DNA from: a virus
Virus record (IMG/VR): IMGVR_UViG_3300035698_003923
Coordinates: 1 to 20,130 of that record
Strand: one strand, 5' to 3'
DNA length: 20,130 nt
Shown: positions 14,858 to 20,130 of the stretch, piece by piece
Layout of the letters: every line of letters starts with the position of its first letter
Position numbering within the stretch: position 1 is the first letter of the stretch
Translations under genes and position numbers: made by a program
Notes under the pieces: model-generated
Told to the model about the DNA's origin: nothing
The model's database searches: none
The model's input: only the letters and a program-made list of their open reading frames with translations

Positions 14858-15059
14858 CCTCGCGATCGGTGGCCGCCTGGATACGGTGATGCAGGGCGTC
14901 GGTGACCTCCTGCAGCTCCGCCCACTCGGCCGGGCTCGGGTCTCTCTTCTCGGCGATTGCTCGCTTGACGGTGTCGGCCGCGGCGATCGCCCGCGGGATG
15001 CCCTCGGCGGCCAGCTCCGCGATCTGAAACCCCAGCGCGACCCTCTCAAACGGCGTCAT
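14844..15059 (-). CDS. Hypothetical small helical protein
   Basis: This 71-residue protein starts MTPFERVALGFQIAELAAEG and is predicted by eye to be almost all helical and charged in its second half (RAIAEKRDPSPAEWAELQEV). I do not recognise the family. It is supported as a gene by the ATGA overlap with the holin-like gene stop at its start, by the normal codon pattern, and by the tight packing of the cassette. It lies between the lysis genes and the TraR/DksA-like gene. No membrane segment or zinc site is visible. Confidence 0.7.
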   Translation of the reverse strand: MTPFERVALGFQIAELAAEGIPRAIAAADTVKRAIAEKRDPSPAEWAELQEVTDALHHRIQAATDREDGGA

Positions 15060-15715
15060 GATCCGGATCCCGCGGCGCTGGTGCCCGTCATCTTGCCAGG
15101 CCCCTCGCGCTGCCGGGCGCTGACATACGAAATCAACTCGACCAACGCCGCCCTAGCGGTGGCCATCGACACAGCCGTTGCGACAGCATCGCCGGATCGC
15201 ACCGCCTCGCTGGCACTGGAGATTGCCGAATAGGTCATCCGATCGAGCCGGGCGACCGCGACGCGCGTGTCCTTGGTGGCGTAGTCGCTTTCGACGTAGG
15301 CAACCGCGGCAACCATGGCCGTGTTGTAGTCGGCCTGCAGAGCGAACATGCGCTGCGCTGGCGACACCGCCTCGGCCTTCGTCAGCTCGTAGGTACTGCA
15401 GGCGATCGGGCCACCGAGCGCCAAGCCGCCGAGCAGCAGGAAGGCCAGCGCCAGTTTCTGGGCGGTCCCGATCACCTGGGCCGGGAAGGTGGACTTCAGA
15501 TCGCCGTCGATCCGGCGCAGGATGTCCATGATGTGCGGCGGCACGAAGTAGTGGACGGCGCCCATCACCAGGCCCACCGCGGCGGTCTGCAGTTCGGCCG
15601 GAATCTCCACGCCGGCATAGGCCAGGGCGCGGGTCAGCAGCCAGGTGGCGATGCCCGACAGGCCGGCTGCCAGGAATTTGCGATCCGGGAGCCAGTGCAA
15701 CTTGATAGCGTTCAC
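15056..15715 (-). CDS. Holin-like membrane protein with periplasmic helical domain
   Basis: This 219-residue protein starts with GTG 15715, with GGAG nine bases upstream. Residues about 13-58 hold two membrane segments (FLAAGLSGIATWLLTRALAY and LQTAAVGLVMGAVHYFVPP) separated by a short EIPAE turn, the look of a small holin. A third hydrophobic segment at about 85-105 ends in GGPIAC, which resembles a weak lipobox. After it comes a helical part with PAQRMFALQADYNTAMVAAV, resembling small Cys-anchored lipoproteins of alphaproteobacterial phages. The gene follows the endolysin directly. A holin fused to a spanin-like or lipoprotein domain is my reading. A separate internal start, such as GTG near residue 81, is possible. 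Confidence 0.65.
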   Translation of the reverse strand: MNAIKLHWLPDRKFLAAGLSGIATWLLTRALAYAGVEIPAELQTAAVGLVMGAVHYFVPPHIMDILRRIDGDLKSTFPAQVIGTAQKLALAFLLLGGLALGGPIACSTYELTKAEAVSPAQRMFALQADYNTAMVAAVAYVESDYATKDTRVAVARLDRMTYSAISSASEAVRSGDAVATAVSMATARAALVELISYVSARQREGPGKMTGTSAAGSGS

Positions 15716-15726
15716 GATCGGTCTCC

Positions 15727-16140
15727 TCAGTAGGACCAGAAGGCCGGGCGCTGGGCGTGGTAGCCCTCCGCCACGGCCATATCGTCGAGGTGGATGAAGC
15801 GCGGGCCGGCGCTGCCGTTCGGCTGCGACACACCGATTCCGGTGAACCCGAACGATCGGGCGCGCTCGACGATCGTCAGCGCTCGAAGGCCGTAGATCTG
15901 GATATCGACGGCGCGGGCGAAAGTGTGCGAGCCAGGCTGCTTCTTCTTACGCTCGGCCGGGTGCGACGGGTGCCGATAACCGCTGGAGATCGGGAACTTG
16001 AAGCCGAGCGCCGTGCGCAGGGACTGCAGCTTGTCCATGAACGCCGGCACGATGATCAGCTCGCCGGTATGTTTGCAGGTCAGCTCCGCCGGCGTGAAAT
16101 TCGGCCAGCCCCAATGCTCCGGAACAGATGGCTTTGACAT
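15727..16140 (-). CDS. M15-family peptidase endolysin
   Basis: This 137-residue protein has the D-Ala-D-Ala carboxypeptidase-like M15 fold: FTPAELTCKHTGE at the start, SGYRHPSHP (53-61), GSHTFARAVDIQI (H72 and D79 as zinc ligands) and PRFIHLDD with H117 as third ligand. Such phage enzymes cut peptide cross-links of the cell wall for lysis, in place of the muramidase used by Mu. I chose ATG 16140, the MSKPSVPEHWGWPNF start, because conserved residues begin there. The frame extends to a TTG at 16206 but that part covers the upstream hairpin. No signal peptide is present, so it needs the neighbouring holin-like protein to reach the wall. It is the first gene of the late block. Confidence 0.93.
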   Translation of the reverse strand: MSKPSVPEHWGWPNFTPAELTCKHTGELIIVPAFMDKLQSLRTALGFKFPISSGYRHPSHPAERKKKQPGSHTFARAVDIQIYGLRALTIVERARSFGFTGIGVSQPNGSAGPRFIHLDDMAVAEGYHAQRPAFWSY

Positions 16141-16150
16141 CGCGTTCGCC

Positions 16151-16197
16151 CTCTCAATGCGAGGGAGCGGGTTATTCCCCCGCCCATGCATTGAGAG
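16151..16197. other. Long inverted repeat directly upstream of the endolysin gene
   Basis: Perfect 10-bp arms CTCTCAATGC (16151-16160) and GCATTGAGAG (16188-16197) enclose a second GC-rich pairing (GGGCGGG with CCCG-CT-CCC around an AATAA-containing loop). The structure ends ten bases before the endolysin ATG. It could be the RNA leader hairpin, a terminator for middle transcripts without a T-tract, or a regulator-binding dyad. Confidence 0.7.
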
Positions 16198-16223
16198 TTG
16201 CCGCAATGGCGACAGACATCACT

Positions 16224-16239
16224 GGTGACGTTCGTCACC
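16224..16239 (-). promoter_or_regulatory. Candidate activator operator upstream of the endolysin gene
   Basis: GGTGACGTTCGTCACC is a perfect 16-bp dyad (two 7-bp arms, two central bases). It is located 12 bp past the stop of the Mor/C-like activator gene and about 90 bp before the endolysin ATG. The related dyad at 8395-8410 precedes the protease gene. In Mu the C activator binds dyads at Plys and PI at the matching places, so this is proposed as the late operator for lysis and packaging genes. Confidence 0.55.
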
Positions 16240-16250
16240 CCTTGGGGAAA

Positions 16251-16649
16251 TCAGCGTTCTTTGAGGGGAGCGAGCAACGGCAGATCGGCATCGCCGTCAC
16301 GAGCCTGCGCACGATGACGTTTCACGGTTCGCGCCGCAATACCGAACCGCCTGGCCATGTCTGAGGCGCTGCCCTCGCGCTGGACGATCGCCGCCCGCAG
16401 ACTGGCGGCACGCGTGGCTCGATGGCCGAACGGACCAAGCGGCACGTCGACGTGACCGGGACCGTGATTCTCACAAAGCCAAACCGCCAGCGGTTCGCCG
16501 AAGCGTTCCACGAACCGGTCGGTCGGGTGCTTCGGTACCACAAGGATCGCGCCACCGGCATCCCTCGCCAAACGCAGCGCCTCTCCGGTGCTCAACGCCT
16601 CGGCGACATCGGCCAGGAGTTTCGGGAGCGGGGGCGCGGCGTCGGTCAT
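16251..16649 (-). CDS. Mor/C-type transcription activator
   Basis: This is a 132-residue protein from ATG 16649, which shares one base with the stop of the DnaA-like gene and has GGAGGGG about ten bases upstream. It has the Mor/C family plan: a helical N-terminal dimerisation part, a FGEPLAVWLCENHGPGHVDV block matching the FGG-x-x-hyIP strand of the family, then a helix-turn-helix, SASDMARRFGIAARTVKRHR. In Mu, Mor activates the middle promoter and C the late promoters. The position immediately before the endolysin and late genes favours a C-like role, though one protein may do both jobs. Similarity is moderate and lacks a strict signature. The dyad just behind the gene is a plausible target. 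Confidence 0.72.
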   Translation of the reverse strand: MTDAAPPLPKLLADVAEALSTGEALRLARDAGGAILVVPKHPTDRFVERFGEPLAVWLCENHGPGHVDVPLGPFGHRATRAASLRAAIVQREGSASDMARRFGIAARTVKRHRAQARDGDADLPLLAPLKER

Positions 16650-17032
16650 CAGATCAGCCCCTCCACTGTTTGAAAGGTTGCCAACACTGGCACCGGAGCC
16701 GGCCACGCTATTGGCGATCGGGGCTTTCCTTGGTGGTCAACCGGATCAATCAAATCGGACGCCGCCAGGATGCGTGTGAGGTAGTCGGATTCCTTGCGCT
16801 GCCGGTCGCACGCCGCATGAATTCCACGGCGGACACCGCTCCGGTCGCGGTTGTAAAATCGACCTATCAGCGCACAGTCGTGATTGCCGTTTGATTGGCC
16901 GAGTAAAAACGCTGCCTGCCGTGCGGCGGAAATACGGTGCTCGCGAGACGGCCCGCGCAACTCTTCGACGGTTACCGGCCAAATCTGCGCAACAGCCTTG
17001 GCGATCTCACTGTTGAGGATACGCCGGCTCAT
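16649..17032 (-). CDS. Small protein resembling the DnaA DNA-binding domain
   Basis: This 127-residue protein starts at ATG 17032, overlapping the GemA stop as ATGA. Residues about 20-75 resemble domain IV of DnaA: VEELRGPSREHRISAARQAA (compare the ..SRKR..-x-x-x-ARQ-A helix), then IGRFYNRDRSGVRRGIHAAC (compare the G..F.-RDHSTV-..A signature). Here His of RDHSTV is Arg and Thr is Gly. There is no AAA+ ATPase domain, so the protein cannot act as a normal initiator. It may bind DNA in the early or middle phase, for control or replication. The C-terminal part is Pro-rich and unrecognised. Confidence 0.72.
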   Translation of the reverse strand: MSRRILNSEIAKAVAQIWPVTVEELRGPSREHRISAARQAAFLLGQSNGNHDCALIGRFYNRDRSGVRRGIHAACDRQRKESDYLTRILAASDLIDPVDHQGKPRSPIAWPAPVPVLATFQTVEGLI

Positions 17033-17742
17033 GATCCGACCCTCGCCTGGGCCTGGCGGATCGCCTTGCCGAACCACTCCATCACCCGATGCCAGTCCTC
17101 CGGCGCGTACTCGTGCGGCGCGGTCTTAGCGGTTGCCGCGATCGCCACGCCCCACCACCGGGCTTTCGGATTCTGAGTCGCGCTCAGCTCTGCCAGCCGA
17201 CGCCACTGTGCGGACACCACCGCGAACGGTTCATGCGAGGCGGCCGGCAGGTATGGTTCCCACTGGCCAAGCCCGTCCCGCGACCAGTCGACCCCGGCGC
17301 GCTCGGCCATCTTCTTCAGGCCCTCGATCGCCTTGCTCGCGCTGTCGACGTCCAGCCATTGCAGCGCCGCGACCCGCGTGGTGCGCTTGACGTAGGCGGC
17401 CAGCGCGTCCTCGGTCGGGTTGCGGACCTCGCCCAGGTGATAGAGCGACAGCCACAAGGCGCGCAGCTTGCGGGCCTGCTCGCCATCGGCCATCGGCCGG
17501 CGTCCAGACCGCACCGGCCGCGACTTCGCCGGCTTGAAGCCCTCCGCCTTGAAGTGCTCCAGCAGCTCGTCGAGTTGGCGATCGGACAGTTGCGCGCTGC
17601 TGGACTTGCCGGGGAACAGCCGGCCGATCACCGCGCGATAGGCGGCGTCGTCGAGCCGCAGCTCTTTCTTGGCGATGTGGATCTTCGCCAGCCGGGCGTT
17701 GCGGATCGGCGCCGAGGCGGCGCGCTTCGAGGCGGCAGTCAT
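17029..17742 (-). CDS. gemA: GemA-type regulatory protein (Mu gp16, DUF1018)
   Basis: The 237-residue protein shows the DUF1018 pattern: IRNARLAKIHIAKKELRLDD followed by AAYRAVIGRLF and SSAQLSDRQLDELLEHFKAEGF in the N-terminal half. The conserved second block is RKLRALWLSLYHLGEVRNPT. Then comes ALAAYVKRTTRVAALQWLD with the family's L-RWLD-like ending. In Mu, GemA (gene E16) alters host gene expression and DNA supercoiling; the molecular target is not settled. The start overlaps the zinc-finger gene stop as ATGA and its stop overlaps the DnaA-like gene. The C-terminal 90 residues, from about WSRDGLGQWEPYL, extend beyond the core and are unassigned. Confidence 0.88.
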   Translation of the reverse strand: MTAASKRAASAPIRNARLAKIHIAKKELRLDDAAYRAVIGRLFPGKSSSAQLSDRQLDELLEHFKAEGFKPAKSRPVRSGRRPMADGEQARKLRALWLSLYHLGEVRNPTEDALAAYVKRTTRVAALQWLDVDSASKAIEGLKKMAERAGVDWSRDGLGQWEPYLPAASHEPFAVVSAQWRRLAELSATQNPKARWWGVAIAATAKTAPHEYAPEDWHRVMEWFGKAIRQAQARVGS

Positions 17743-17981
17743 GTGGCACCTCGCTGGTCATAGTCGCCGGGCCGCGCCAACACGTTGTTGACCGCCTGGG
17801 CGAGTGCCTCGCGGTAGTTGACCACTGCGGCCATGGTCCGGTCGGCACGGACCGCTCGCCAGGTGCCGTACACCAGGCGCTGGCTTTCCCGAGGCACCAT
17901 GCTCCAGCAGTTCCGACACATGGCGTGCCCGGCGCGTGCGGTCGCGCCGCAGCCGGGCACGGGGCAGACCCGGCCCGTCAT
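17739..17981 (-). CDS. Small zinc-finger-like protein
   Basis: This 80-residue protein starts MTGRVCPVPGCGATARAGHA and continues MCRNCWSMVPRESQRLVY, so four cysteines lie as C-x4-C and CxxC, a likely zinc ribbon. The part after it (TWRAVRADRTMAAVVNYREA) is helical. Similar C...C-R-x-C-W-x-x-V-P proteins occur in alphaproteobacterial phages and genomes; function is unknown. ATG 17981 has GAGG nine to ten bases upstream and overlaps the stop of the small membrane protein as ATGA. A longer GTG start at 18050 is possible but would overlap that gene. It sits next to gemA in the early block. Confidence 0.75.
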   Translation of the reverse strand: MTGRVCPVPGCGATARAGHAMCRNCWSMVPRESQRLVYGTWRAVRADRTMAAVVNYREALAQAVNNVLARPGDYDQRGAT

Positions 17982-18142
17982 CGCCAGGCCCTCGAGCAGG
18001 CCCAGCAACCACCAAGCACGATGGCCGCAAACCAGCTCCACAAGATCCACGGATAGGTGGCCGGCTCTACCGAAAGGCCGACCAGAGCGCTTGCGGCCAC
18101 GGTGACCACCGTGGCGCCGGCGAGCATGATGATAATGCGCAT
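17978..18142 (-). CDS. Small two-segment membrane protein
   Basis: This 54-residue protein starts MRIIIMLAGATVVTVAASAL. A second hydrophobic segment, YPWILWSWFAAIVLGGCWAC, ends in a basic CSRAWR tail, giving a likely hairpin of two membrane helices. The gene is strongly supported by GGGAGG seven bases before ATG 18142 and by the ATGA overlap with the zinc-finger gene. No family is recognised. Small membrane proteins in early regions of transposable phages may act in exclusion or control; here this is only a guess. Confidence 0.7.
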   Translation of the reverse strand: MRIIIMLAGATVVTVAASALVGLSVEPATYPWILWSWFAAIVLGGCWACSRAWR

Positions 18143-18144
18143 GA

Positions 18145-18438
18145 TCACGCCTCCCATACCGGATGGCCGGGACCGAAGGGCGTCATGGGAAACTCTTCCC
18201 TAGCGACCGACGTGGCGATCTTCAGTCGCTCTAGCATCCGGAGTGCATCGGCTTCATGCATCGCGGCGACGGCAAGCTCGCCGGCTTCAACGCATTGCTT
18301 CGCTGCCGCTGTGCAATCGACGAACGAGACGGCGAAGGTTGCGATCTCCGGCAAACCAGCAATCTCGTAGTCGGCGAGCGGCAGTTCTTTGTGGTTTAAG
18401 ATCCAGCGGTGCAGGCTGGGAAGTTGCCGAAGGTCCAT
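18145..18438 (-). CDS. Hypothetical early protein
   Basis: This 97-residue protein begins MDLRQLPSLHRWILNHKELP and has a helical middle (AAKQCVEAGELAVAAMHEAD) and an aromatic/Pro-rich end (PMTPFGPGHPVWEA). ATG 18438 follows the previous stop by one base and has a G-rich stretch upstream. The frame continues further upstream, but that part overlaps the neighbouring gene and has shadow-like Arg-rich content. I do not recognise the family. Its stop lies in the ribosome site of the small membrane protein, so they are probably made from one message. Confidence 0.65.
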   Translation of the reverse strand: MDLRQLPSLHRWILNHKELPLADYEIAGLPEIATFAVSFVDCTAAAKQCVEAGELAVAAMHEADALRMLERLKIATSVAREEFPMTPFGPGHPVWEA

Positions 18439-18439
18439 T

Positions 18440-18679
18440 TCACACCCCCTGCGCGGCCAGGACCGGCCCGATCGGCGGCCAGCCGGCGAACTCGCCGACC
18501 GGCAGCGGCGTCGGCAGGCCACGCACCGGCGTGACGGTGCGGACCTCGCCGCCGGTGGCCCGGTACACCCACAGATCTCGCCGCCCATACCAGAGCGCCA
18601 GGTGCACCACGGTGGTCTCCGTCGGTGTCGACGGGTCGTAGATCTCGATCGACACCTGCTCGTGCGATCGGCGGATCAT
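18440..18679 (-). CDS. Hypothetical small early protein, beta-rich
   Basis: This 79-residue protein starts MIRRSHEQVSIEIYDPSTPT at ATG 18679, which shares one base with the DUF3164 stop (TGATG). A GTG three bases earlier is an alternative. The sequence alternates hydrophobic and polar residues (VVHLALWYGRRDLWVYRATG), suggesting a small beta-sheet protein, with a Pro/Gly-rich end. No family is recognised. GGAAGG upstream and overlap with the neighbour support it as a real gene. Confidence 0.65.
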   Translation of the reverse strand: MIRRSHEQVSIEIYDPSTPTETTVVHLALWYGRRDLWVYRATGGEVRTVTPVRGLPTPLPVGEFAGWPPIGPVLAAQGV

Positions 18680-19392
18680 CACGCACCGCCTTCCGGCGCG
18701 GCGATCGCCGGTACCGGAATGTGGCTGGCCGTCATGCCCTCGGGCACTTCAGCGGACGCCATGTCGACCGGGATCGTCTCCCAGCCGCCGCGGGCGTCCT
18801 TGCGCTGCAAGCGGATGTACGCCTTGCTTCCCTCGACGCGGATGCTGTCACGCAGGGCCTGCATCGCCCGCTGCCAGCCTTCGTCGGTGATCTCCATCCG
18901 CAGCAGCGAGAACACCCGCTCGCGGCTGACCTGGCCTTCCTTGTCGGTCTGGAACGCCTCGGTGATCACGGCGCGCAGCTCGGGCCGAGCGTCGCTCGAC
19001 CAGTCCCGCAGGCAATCGTCGATGATCGACTTCGCGATCTGCAGGCCCGAACCGAAGGTCAGCTGGTCCTGCACCTGGACCTTGATCCGCAGCGTGCCGT
19101 CGTAAGTGGTCAGGGTGACGTTGCCCTTGCCTTCCATGCCGCGCTTGCGGGCGCCGTACTTTTCGGCCAGCAGATCTAGCAGGGTGGCGACGTCCTCAAA
19201 GGTGTGGCCCTTGAAGCGGCCGATCTGCGCCGACAGCGCCTCGGCGTGGCCGATCACGCTGCGGACCATCTGGTCCTCCAGCAGCTCGTGATCCTTGACC
19301 AGGGACTTCGGGATCAGCCGGCCCTTGGCGTCCATGACGTACCCTTCCGGGATCTCGGCGGGAGCGGGCGATGCAATAGCGTTCAAGCTCAC
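18679..19392 (-). CDS. DUF3164 family early phage protein
   Basis: The 237-residue protein fits DUF3164: IPEGYVMDAKGRLIPKSLVK at the start, a helical stretch with FEDVATLLDLLAEKYGARKR, then GNVTLTTYDGTLRIKVQVQD and the DQLTFGSGLQIAK block. The family is common in the early region of Mu-like phages, between the transposition genes and gemA; its function is unknown. The start is GTG 19392, with a very strong GGAGG five bases upstream. The nearby ATG at 19394 is followed at once by TGA in its own frame. The final 30 residues (after about IPVDMASAEVPEG) are Pro/Ala-rich. Confidence 0.88.
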   Translation of the reverse strand: MSLNAIASPAPAEIPEGYVMDAKGRLIPKSLVKDHELLEDQMVRSVIGHAEALSAQIGRFKGHTFEDVATLLDLLAEKYGARKRGMEGKGNVTLTTYDGTLRIKVQVQDQLTFGSGLQIAKSIIDDCLRDWSSDARPELRAVITEAFQTDKEGQVSRERVFSLLRMEITDEGWQRAMQALRDSIRVEGSKAYIRLQRKDARGGWETIPVDMASAEVPEGMTASHIPVPAIAAPEGGA

Positions 19393-19490
19393 ATGAGCCT
19401 CCGTTTAAAGCGGATTGAAGGAAGGCGGACACCCCACCAGCGCAGCTGCTGGGCGATCAGCCAGATCAGGCCGTGGCGGGGGTTACGCAT
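19389..19490 (-). CDS. Possible 33-residue basic peptide
   Basis: A short frame from ATG 19490 to TGA 19389 encodes MRNPRHGLIWLIAQQLRWWG followed by a very basic end (RFKRRLM). It fills the 90-bp interval between two accepted genes, begins 8 bases inside the previous gene and ends in a GTGA overlap with DUF3164. That is the same packing as elsewhere in the cluster. No ribosome site is seen before its ATG. Otherwise the interval is only the leader of DUF3164. The call is plausible but not secure. Confidence 0.4.
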   Translation of the reverse strand: MRNPRHGLIWLIAQQLRWWGVRLPSIRFKRRLM

Positions 19491-19755
19491 GGTCGAACAC
19501 CACGTCGGCCTGGAACGGCCCGTTGGCGTCATCGCAGGCGGTCATGCGCAGCCGCCCGCTGTCGGGATTGAGGTCCATCACGGCGGTGACCAATTCGCCG
19601 CCCGGCGAGCGCATCCGGTAGACACGCAACTCTCCGGACGGCCGCCAGGTCTCCACGGCGGCGCGGAACTCGACGGTTCGGCCGTTGACCGGGAGCCGCC
19701 ACCGGACGGTGGAGTCGATCGGCGGGAAACCGGTTTGAAGGTTGACGCCGCTCAT
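19483..19755 (-). CDS. Hypothetical early protein, beta-rich
   Basis: This 90-residue protein starts MSGVNLQTGFPPIDSTVRWR and then alternates in a beta pattern (FRAAVETWRPSGELRVYRM, then LVTAVMDLNPDSGRLRMTA). I do not recognise a family. ATG 19755 overlaps the previous stop as ATGA. Its E-L-R-V-Y-R-M segment faintly recalls L-W-V-Y-R-A in the small protein at 18440-18679. This could reflect a common fold but is too short to claim. It stands in the early gene cluster of the phage. Confidence 0.68.
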   Translation of the reverse strand: MSGVNLQTGFPPIDSTVRWRLPVNGRTVEFRAAVETWRPSGELRVYRMRSPGGELVTAVMDLNPDSGRLRMTACDDANGPFQADVVFDHA

Positions 19756-20130
19756 GCCGCCGACCCTCCCTTCGGGCCGCCGTGCGGCAGGTATTTCGGT
19801 CGGGCCGGGATCCGCTTGCGGAAGGCCAGGAGGTCGACCACCGGGGCGGTGGCGTCGTCGGAGCCGACCACGCGCAGATGCGTCGGCACCCGGCGGCGCT
19901 CGACGGCATCGGCCATCCGGGCGGCGTCACGCAGCTCCAGGATCAGTCGGGCCGCGATCACCTCATAGGGGATGGCGTCGCCGGAGATGATAGCCTCGCG
20001 CCGGGCGTCGAAGACGTTGCGGATCTTGTCGCCGATCATTGTCCGGCCCCCAGGTTCCGCAGCGTCCTCGACGGCATCGGCCATCCGGGCGGCGTCACGC
20101 AGCTCCACGCATCCGGCCTCGAACACCTCA
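19752..20130 (-). CDS. Hypothetical early protein, open at the right edge
   Basis: The frame ends at 19752 and stays open to the right edge, so the gene may be truncated by the window. A possible internal start is ATG 20039 (MIGDKIRNVFDARREAIISG, 95 residues), though its upstream sequence is only G-rich. Upstream of it the same frame has a coding-like base pattern (low GC at second positions). It includes a second copy of ELRDAARMADAVE, which also occurs downstream. Each copy is coded by a perfect 41-bp repeat. A competing frame ends at TGA 20036, overlapping ATG 20039 as ATGA, so a separate upstream gene ending there cannot be excluded. The C-terminus is basic (FRKRIPARPKYLPHGG). Function unknown. 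Confidence 0.6.
   Translation of the reverse strand, partial: EVFEAGCVELRDAARMADAVEDAAEPGGRTMIGDKIRNVFDARREAIISGDAIPYEVIAARLILELRDAARMADAVERRRVPTHLRVVGSDDATAPVVDLLAFRKRIPARPKYLPHGGPKGGSAA
19899..19939. repeat. 41-bp direct repeat, copy 1
   Basis: This stretch is identical over 41 bases to 20067-20107, in the same orientation and 168 bp away. 168 is a multiple of three, so both copies encode ELRDAARMADAVE in one frame. The flanking bases differ on both sides. Confidence 0.9.
20067..20107. repeat. 41-bp direct repeat, copy 2
   Basis: This is the second perfect copy of the repeat at 19899-19939, close to the right edge. Identity stops abruptly at both ends, which suggests a fairly recent duplication or gene conversion. 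Confidence 0.9.

Noticed and set aside
18145-18588. Longer form of the hypothetical gene starting at 18588
   Set aside because: The added 50 residues overlap the neighbouring gene and are Arg/Cys-rich shadow sequence; ATG 18438 fits the gene spacing.

Overview
This window is about 20 kb of a transposable, Mu-like prophage from a GC-rich host. Base composition, codon use and the flavour of several accessory genes suggest an alphaproteobacterium, but that is inference. No host gene, prophage end, tRNA, rRNA or CRISPR array is visible. Every convincing gene lies on the minus strand, so the phage reads from right (early) to left (late). Most neighbours are packed with ATGA or TGATG stop/start overlaps.

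Right part (20130 to about 16250), early/middle region: several small unrecognised genes, a DUF3164 protein, a small membrane protein, a zinc-finger protein, the GemA/gp16-type regulator, a small protein resembling the DNA-binding domain of DnaA, and a Mor/C-type transcription activator. The A and B transposition genes and the repressor should lie beyond the right edge.

Middle (16140 to 8898), lysis and packaging: an M15-family peptidase endolysin, a membrane protein that looks like a holin joined to a periplasmic domain, a small helical protein, a TraR/DksA-type zinc finger, DUF2730, a gp26-type winged helix, DUF3486 (small terminase), large terminase, DUF935 portal and a gpF-type minor head protein with an extra C-terminal domain.

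A gap of about 540 bp (8358-8897) separates the gpF-like gene from the gpI-like protease. This matches the interval that in Mu precedes gene I and holds a late promoter and the strong gyrase site.

Left part (8357 to 1), head and tail: protease/scaffold, cement protein with a fibre-like extension, gpT-like major capsid protein, an HI1506-like protein with Ala/Lys repeats, DUF1320, gpG-like morphogenesis protein, a tail-terminator-like protein, tail tube, a tail assembly chaperone pair joined by a -1 frameshift site, and the start of a TP901-type tape measure. No sheath gene is seen, so the virion is probably a siphovirus with Mu-type head genes.

The most interesting regulatory signal is a pair of related dyads of the form GGTGRC-N4-GTCACC. 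One lies upstream of the endolysin (16224-16239) and one upstream of the protease (8395-8410). These are the places where the C activator acts in Mu, and the upstream one lies just behind the gene for the Mor/C-like activator. I propose them as that activator's operators.
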